Source: Deltaproteobacteria bacterium (GTDB lineage Bacteria > Desulfobacterota > Desulfuromonadia > Desulfuromonadales > Geopsychrobacteraceae). Taken from it: a stretch of 48,377 bases of DNA. Both the position numbers and the translations under genes were made by a program. How positions within the stretch are numbered: the stretch's first letter is position 1; the number at the start of each line of letters is the position of its first letter. The DNA is taken from positions 1-48,377 of the forward strand of contig JAJRQB010000156.1 of the NCBI GenBank assembly GCA_024280485.1, written 5' to 3'. Below are positions 44,370-48,377 of this stretch, piece after piece. The notes beneath the pieces are model-generated. The model was given only the letters and a program-made list of their open reading frames with translations. It was not told where the DNA came from and ran no database searches.

Positions 44370-45457
44370 CTGTTGTTGCGCTCAAACTCTTCCATGAAGG
44401 TGGCCAGTTTCGCTATCCCGGCCATCGGCATCGGGTTATAGATCGATGCGCGGATACCACCAACATTGCGGTGACCCTTGAGGGCATAGAGTCCAATGGA
44501 CCCGGCTTCTTTGAGGAACTTGGCTTCAAGTTTTTCGCTGGCCAGATTGAAAGACACGTTCATAATCGAACGATGCTCCGGATGAGCCACGCCGCGATAG
44601 AAATCAGAAGCGTCGATTACTTTATATAGCCGGGCAGCTTTTTCTTCGTTGCGTTTTTCGAAGGCTTCGACACCGCCTTGCTCCTTGATCCACTCCAGAA
44701 CCAACTTGGTGGTGTAGATGGCAAAGGTGTTGGTGGTGTTGGTCAGCGAATTATCGGCATCGGCCTGAGTGTAGTTCAGCAGAATCGGGGTCTCCTTGGC
44801 AGCAGAACCGAGCAGGTCTTCACGGATGATGACCATCGCCATGCCGGATGGACCGAGGTTTTTCTGCATGCCCGCATAGATGACACCGAACTTGGAATAG
44901 TCGATCTTACGCGAGAGAATCTCCGAGGTCATATCGGCGATCAGCGGAACATCGCCAGTCTCAGGAAATTTGTTCCAGCGCGTGCCGTAAATTGTGTTGT
45001 TGCCGGTGATGTGAACATATGAGACATCGGCGCTGAAAATTGCCGGATCGTATTCGGGAATCCGGTCGTAGTTGGTTTCGGCACTGCTGGCAGCAATTTC
45101 AACATGACAGAAATTTTTGGCATCCTTGGAGGCCAGTTTGGCAAAGTTGCCGGTTTCAAAATAAAGACATCTTTTTCCTGACTTGCGGCCAGCCAGGTTG
45201 AGCGGCAGAGCCGAAAACTGCATGCGTGCGCCACCATGGATAAACAGGATTTTGTAGTTTTCGGGTAGTCCGGTCAATTCCCGAAACAGTGATTGCGCTT
45301 CTTCCAGGATTGCCACAAACTCTTTGGAGCGGTGACTGATCTCGATCACCGACACGCCCATCCCCTGGTAGTTGAGCCATTCTTTCTGAATCTTCGCCAT
45401 GACCGATTCTGGCAGCATGGCTGGTCCTGCACCGAAATTGTAAACTTTGTCAGACAT
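44366..45457 (-). CDS. serC: Phosphoserine aminotransferase
   Basis: 363 aa, second step of serine synthesis, PLP-dependent; also used in pyridoxine synthesis. VYNFGAGPAMLPESVM at the N-terminus, GVSVIEISHRSKEF, the PLP-lysine segment YAGMQKNLGPSG and the C-terminal GHRNVGGIRASIYN are diagnostic. GGAGG precedes the ATG. It follows the second dehydrogenase gene by 26 bp, so those two are one operon. Confidence 0.97.
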   Translation of the reverse strand: MSDKVYNFGAGPAMLPESVMAKIQKEWLNYQGMGVSVIEISHRSKEFVAILEEAQSLFRELTGLPENYKILFIHGGARMQFSALPLNLAGRKSGKRCLYFETGNFAKLASKDAKNFCHVEIAASSAETNYDRIPEYDPAIFSADVSYVHITGNNTIYGTRWNKFPETGDVPLIADMTSEILSRKIDYSKFGVIYAGMQKNLGPSGMAMVIIREDLLGSAAKETPILLNYTQADADNSLTNTTNTFAIYTTKLVLEWIKEQGGVEAFEKRNEEKAARLYKVIDASDFYRGVAHPEHRSIMNVSFNLASEKLEAKFLKEAGSIGLYALKGHRNVGGIRASIYNPMPMAGIAKLATFMEEFERNNS

Positions 45458-45483
45458 GGGCTGATACCTCCCGGGTTAAATGT

Positions 45484-46668
45484 TCAAATGTTATTGTTTG
45501 CAAGAGTGCGGGCGCTGATCACACCATCAATCGCTTTCAGTTCTGCAATCAGGTCTTCTTGCGGGTCCTGTTCGATGTCGATCAGGTTGTAAGCGATATC
45601 GCCGCGACTCTTATTAATCATATCGTCAACATTCAGGTTTCGGTCCGCCAGTACCGAGAGGATCTGGCCGAGCATCTTCGGTACATTGCGATTGCAGATG
45701 GCCAGACGGCAAACTCCGCTCCGTTCCAGAAAGATGTTGGGGAAATTGACCGAGTTGCGAATGTTCCCGTGTTCAAGGAAATCGATCAGTTGACCGGCCA
45801 CCATGATAGCGCAGTTCTCTTCCGCCTCGGCGGTGCTGGCGCCCAGGTGTGGCATCAGCACCACGTCATCACGTCCGACCAGTTCCGGTATCGGAAAATC
45901 GGTCATATACCCGCTCAGTTTTTCACTGTCGAGGGCCGCTATGATCGCCGCGGTATCGACCAGCTTCTCGCGCGAGAAGTTGAGCAGGACCGAGCCGGAC
46001 TTGAAGCTTTCGATCAGCTCTTTGTTGACCAGGTTGTGGGTTGCCTCAACCACCGGCAGGTGCAGGGTGACGTAGTCTGACCTTGAGAGCAGGGTTTGCA
46101 TGTTTTCAACCCGCTCAACGTCGCGTGGTAAGCGCCAGGCCGCATCGACAGACAGTGCCGGATCGAGCCCAAGAACTTTCATCCCCAGCACCAGCCCGGT
46201 CTCGGCGACCAGAGAGCCGATTGCTCCCAGTCCGACGACTCCCAGGGTTTTGCCCGCCAGTTCAGTGCCAGCGAACTGTTTCTTGCCGTCTTCGACCAGC
46301 TTGTGAAGCGCTGCCTCGTCGAGGCCGTGACCTTCCCGTTTGATGAAGTTGATGCCACCAAGGATATCGCGGGTCGACATTAACAGCCCAGCGACGACCA
46401 GTTCCTTTACCGCATTGGCATTGGCTCCGGGGGCATTGAAAACCACCAGCCCGCGTTCTGTGCAGTCTGCGACCGGAATATTGTTGACGCCGGCACCGGC
46501 GCGGCCGATCCCCTTAACCGTGGCGGGTATCGCATCCAGAGTCAGCTTATGGCTGCGCAGCAAGATAGCATCAGGATGACCGACCTCCGAAGCGATCTCG
46601 TAAGACTCGCGTGGGAACCTTTCCAGCCCTTTGACTGAAATCTTGTTGTACGTCAGAACTTTGAACAT
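45484..46668 (-). CDS. Second 3-phosphoglycerate dehydrogenase-like protein, short ACT type
   Basis: 394-aa 2-hydroxyacid dehydrogenase with C-terminal ACT domain. NAD-binding GVVGLGAIGSLVAE, catalytic Arg in LNFSREKLVD and the HLGASTAEAEENCA His are present. It lacks the ASB domain of SerA. RAGAGVNNIPV is as in 3PGDH relatives. Encoded 26 bp before serC, so serine synthesis is its probable job, and SerA (42539) would then be a paralogue. It could instead act on another 2-hydroxyacid. GGGAGG precedes the ATG at 46668. Confidence 0.9.
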   Translation of the reverse strand: MFKVLTYNKISVKGLERFPRESYEIASEVGHPDAILLRSHKLTLDAIPATVKGIGRAGAGVNNIPVADCTERGLVVFNAPGANANAVKELVVAGLLMSTRDILGGINFIKREGHGLDEAALHKLVEDGKKQFAGTELAGKTLGVVGLGAIGSLVAETGLVLGMKVLGLDPALSVDAAWRLPRDVERVENMQTLLSRSDYVTLHLPVVEATHNLVNKELIESFKSGSVLLNFSREKLVDTAAIIAALDSEKLSGYMTDFPIPELVGRDDVVLMPHLGASTAEAEENCAIMVAGQLIDFLEHGNIRNSVNFPNIFLERSGVCRLAICNRNVPKMLGQILSVLADRNLNVDDMINKSRGDIAYNLIDIEQDPQEDLIAELKAIDGVISARTLANNNI

Positions 46669-46759
46669 GGCAGATTCCTCCCGTTGATGTCTTCAGAGCA
46701 GGGGACAATGTTCGTTGCTAATCTGTTCTTTAGTCTCTGTCAATCAGGTCTTGAACTGC

Positions 46760-46783
46760 AAAAAAAGTCCCTTTACCGGAGAC
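46760..46783 (-). terminator. Terminator of the small Cys-protein gene
   Basis: On the minus strand GTCTC and GGGAC form a short 5-bp stem (one G-T pair) followed by seven Ts. It begins at the stop codon of the small gene and separates the aroF unit from the dehydrogenase-serC unit. Confidence 0.6.
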
Positions 46784-47052
46784 TACTTGACCAATTTAAG
46801 ATGACTCTTGCCGGGAGGATCACTATCGGTACCCTCTTCGCTAGAGTGTTGTTCTGAAGATTCCGGCCGATCCAGCTGTGGTAAGGCATCCATGTGCAGC
46901 ATATCTTCTACTGCAGAAGCTATAGTCAGACACTGTTTCATACAAACTTTATGGGCTGGACAAGTTGTGCAGTCGGCCTCACCGGCAGCCATTTTCAGGC
47001 TGTGGATCACCAGCTCGACACTCTCCAGTTGATTCAGGGGGATCAGGAACAT
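46783..47052 (-). CDS. Small four-cysteine protein of unknown function
   Basis: 89 aa. The N-terminal part is helical (FLIPLNQLESVELVIHSLKM), followed by CTTCPAHKVCMKQC with cysteines at 28, 31, 37 and 41, a possible metal or Fe-S site. The C-terminal half is polar, low-complexity (SSEQHSSEEGTDSD). No signal peptide. It lies 18 bp after aroF on the same strand, with AAAGG upstream of the ATG, so it is probably co-transcribed with aroF. I do not recognise the family. Confidence 0.7.
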   Translation of the reverse strand: MFLIPLNQLESVELVIHSLKMAAGEADCTTCPAHKVCMKQCLTIASAVEDMLHMDALPQLDRPESSEQHSSEEGTDSDPPGKSHLKLVK

Positions 47053-47070
47053 GTTTGACCTTTCAGAGTC

Positions 47071-48102
47071 TCAATTACCACTTGCCATACTGCGATCATC
47101 CGCTTCGACGAAGCGCTTGAGCTTTTTCATCATTGCGCTGAAATCTTCTGGGCGCAGTGATTGTGGACCATCACTAGCGGCTTCCTCGGGGCAGGGATGA
47201 ACCTCAACAATAATGCCATCGGCGCCAGCGGCAGCAGCGGCATAACACATCGGCGCAACCAGATGAGCATGACCGGTGGCATGCGAAGGATCGATCAGCA
47301 CCGGCAGATGAGTCAGACTTTTCAAGACCGGAACGGCTGAGATGTCCAGTGTATTGCGGGTGGCTGTTTCGAAGGTGCGGATACCCCGTTCACAAAGGAT
47401 GACCTTACGGTTACCCTCAGACAGAATGTATTCGGCGCTCATCAAAAATTCTTGCACTGTAGTCGCCATACCGCGCTTGAGGAGTATCGGCTTGTCGAGC
47501 TGGCCGAGCATCTTCAGTAGGGCAAAGTTCTGTGTGTTGCGCGCTCCGACCTGCATCACATCGGCATAGCGTGCCACCAGTTCAACGTCACGTGGGTTAA
47601 CAACTTCGGTGACGATCGGCAGACCGGTGAGTTCACGCGCTTCGGCCAGCAGCTTCAGGCCGTCTTCTTCCATCCCCTGGAAGCTGTAGGGGCTGGTGCG
47701 TGGTTTGAATGCCCCGCCGCGTAGCAGCCGAGCACCGCTCGCTTTGACAAGCTCGGCGGTCGAGCAGATCTGTTCACGGCTCTCGACAGAGCAGGGGCCA
47801 GCGGCGACCATGAACTCATTGCCACCGATAACCACGCCCGGCGCAATTTCGATCTCACTCGACTGGGTCTGGACTTCAAGACTGGCCAGTTTGTAGGGTT
47901 TCATGATCGGCACGACGTTTTCGACTCCCGGCAGAAGTTCCAGGGATTGCAGCTTGTCCTTGCCGACCTCATCACCGACGGCACCGACAACGTTGCGGGT
48001 TTCGCCGTGAATGACATGGGGCTGGTAGCCAAGTTCGAGGATTCGTTTTTCGACATCGGCCAGCGACTTCGCGTCGGCACCTTTTTTCATGACAATAATC
48101 AT
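47071..48102 (-). CDS. aroF: 3-deoxy-7-phosphoheptulonate (DAHP) synthase, type I-beta with N-terminal regulatory domain
   Basis: 343 aa. First step of the shikimate pathway: PEP plus erythrose-4-P to DAHP. The N-terminal 70 residues are a ferredoxin-like/ACT-like regulatory domain, as in the Thermotoga-type enzyme. The barrel then follows: [33 protein letters not shown], the [10 protein letters not shown] loop, [11 protein letters not shown] and the metal-ligand [15 protein letters not shown] 48102, with GGGAG 9 bp upstream. The upstream leader (48121-48365) looks like an attenuator, so the gene is expected to respond to aromatic amino acids both by transcription and allosterically. Confidence 0.97.
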   Translation of the reverse strand: MIIVMKKGADAKSLADVEKRILELGYQPHVIHGETRNVVGAVGDEVGKDKLQSLELLPGVENVVPIMKPYKLASLEVQTQSSEIEIAPGVVIGGNEFMVAAGPCSVESREQICSTAELVKASGARLLRGGAFKPRTSPYSFQGMEEDGLKLLAEARELTGLPIVTEVVNPRDVELVARYADVMQVGARNTQNFALLKMLGQLDKPILLKRGMATTVQEFLMSAEYILSEGNRKVILCERGIRTFETATRNTLDISAVPVLKSLTHLPVLIDPSHATGHAHLVAPMCYAAAAAGADGIIVEVHPCPEEAASDGPQSLRPEDFSAMMKKLKRFVEADDRSMASGN

Positions 48103-48120
48103 TTTATGAGGCTCCCTTTT

Positions 48121-48150
48121 GAGGAGATTGTCCGTCCAGACAAGCTCCTC
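48121..48150 (-). other. Hairpin just upstream of the aroF ribosome site
   Basis: GAGGAG-x-TTGTC pairs with GACAA-x-CTCCTC around a 6-base loop, 11 bp with one mismatch. It ends 4 bp before the aroF GGGAG, so it may affect translation or mRNA stability. No T-tract follows it in the transcript. Confidence 0.6.
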
Positions 48151-48152
48151 GG

Positions 48153-48208
48153 CTGTTGAAAAGGCAAAAGGCCGCCCGGTTCTTCCGGCGGCCTCAACTT
48201 TTCAACAG
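48153..48208 (-). other. Long two-part hairpin in the aroF leader, terminator-like
   Basis: An 11-bp perfect outer stem (CTGTTGAAAAG with CTTTTCAACAG) encloses a GC-rich inner hairpin (GGCCGCCGG with CCGGGCGGCC). On the minus strand TTTT follows the inner stem, giving it terminator character. It lies after the attenuator terminator and before aroF. Confidence 0.65.
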
Positions 48209-48259
48209 AATAAAAAGAAAAGACCATGGAAGAACTAGAGTGCCGTTCTGCCATGGTCT
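48207..48259 (-). terminator. Attenuator terminator in the aroF leader
   Basis: On the minus strand AGACCATGG (48259-48251) pairs perfectly with CCATGGTCT (48229-48221), extended by an AGAAC/GTTCT stem, and is followed by TTTTCTTTTTATT. It begins 23 bp after the leader-peptide stop, the expected place for an attenuator. A segment of the 5' arm, GGCAGAACGG (48252-48243), could instead pair with CCGGCTGCC (48308-48300) in the leader ORF as an antiterminator. Confidence 0.85.
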
Positions 48260-48281
48260 GAATCCGCCAAGCTGATGCCCG

Positions 48282-48365
48282 CTACAGATTCTTCTCCCCG
48301 GCAGCCGGCCCGCTAAAGCCGAAAACCCAGTAAAAAGAAAATGAGCTGTTAAAAACATAAGTCAT
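48282..48365 (-). CDS. Aromatic-rich leader peptide of the aroF attenuator
   Basis: A 27-codon ORF (ATG 48365, TAG 48282) reading MTYVFNSSFSFYWVFGFSG followed by PAAGEKNL. Eight of its first 17 residues are aromatic (five Phe, two Tyr, one Trp), as in the pheA and pheST leader peptides of enterobacteria. A GGGA site is 8 bp upstream at the very edge of the window; the promoter is outside. Ribosome stalling at Phe/Tyr/Trp codons, when charged tRNA is scarce, would favour antitermination and raise aroF expression. Role inferred from structure and position. Confidence 0.8.
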   Translation of the reverse strand: MTYVFNSSFSFYWVFGFSGPAAGEKNL

Positions 48366-48377
48366 GGTTTGGATCCC

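Noticed and set aside
46715-46743. Promoter for the dehydrogenase-serC unit
   Set aside because: A perfect TTGACA (46743-46738, minus) exists, but no acceptable -10 hexamer lies at 16-18 bp, so I did not list it as a feature.

Overview
The window is an ordinary, gene-dense piece of chromosome from a Gram-negative bacterium, most likely an anaerobic member of the Desulfuromonadales (Geobacter/Pelobacter/Desulfuromonas relatives). This rests on gene content only: the futalosine menaquinone route (mqnB-mqnD), an MglA/MglB pair, PATAN/J-domain response-regulator fusions, bacteriohemerythrin, an ethylbenzene-dehydrogenase-type haem-binding protein, an indirect tRNA amidation operon (gatCAB) and lipoproteins with outer-membrane efflux partners. 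I see no phage, insertion sequence or CRISPR array.

Layout. 1-7.6 kb (+): end of a divergent coiled-coil protein, then glmU-glmS (UDP-GlcNAc synthesis), a ClC chloride channel whose frame is broken at a T7 run, and a UvrD/PcrA helicase. 7.6-21.3 kb (+): a receiver/TPR/BTAD regulator, an Mrp/Nbp35 Fe-S carrier, gatC-gatA-gatB, mtnA, glnE, a receiver-PATAN-J-TPR protein and a possible 22-residue lipoprotein. 21.3-24.1 kb: a PilZ-like protein and a SpoIIE-type phosphatase (-), then a secreted haem-binding-type protein (+). 24.1-30.5 kb (-): tetR-OMF-MFP-RND tripartite efflux operon with a perfect palindromic operator inside the tetR promoter. 30.7-36.4 kb: L,D-transpeptidase, universal stress protein, AI-2E permease, hemerythrin, zinc-ribbon protein, glycine-zipper lipoprotein and DCC-family protein. 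36.4-38.4 kb (-): a hipA-hipB module in reversed order beside a tRNA-Asn gene. 38.4-39.6 kb (-): mglB-mglA. 39.7-42.4 kb (+): unknown gene, mqnB, mqnD as an overlapping operon. 42.5-48.4 kb (-): serA, serC, a second phosphoglycerate-dehydrogenase-like gene, a small Cys protein and aroF (DAHP synthase).

The most notable regulatory element lies at the right edge. Upstream of aroF is a 27-codon leader peptide with eight aromatic residues in its first 17 codons, followed by an intrinsic terminator and two further hairpins. This has the form of a transcription attenuator that senses charged Phe/Tyr/Trp tRNAs. Other points for a second look are the frameshifted ClC gene with a U UUU UUG slippery heptamer in the correct frame, the tiny three-cysteine lipoprotein, degenerate signalling domains (a receiver lacking its Lys, a PilZ lacking its second motif), and two 3-phosphoglycerate dehydrogenase paralogues on either side of serC.
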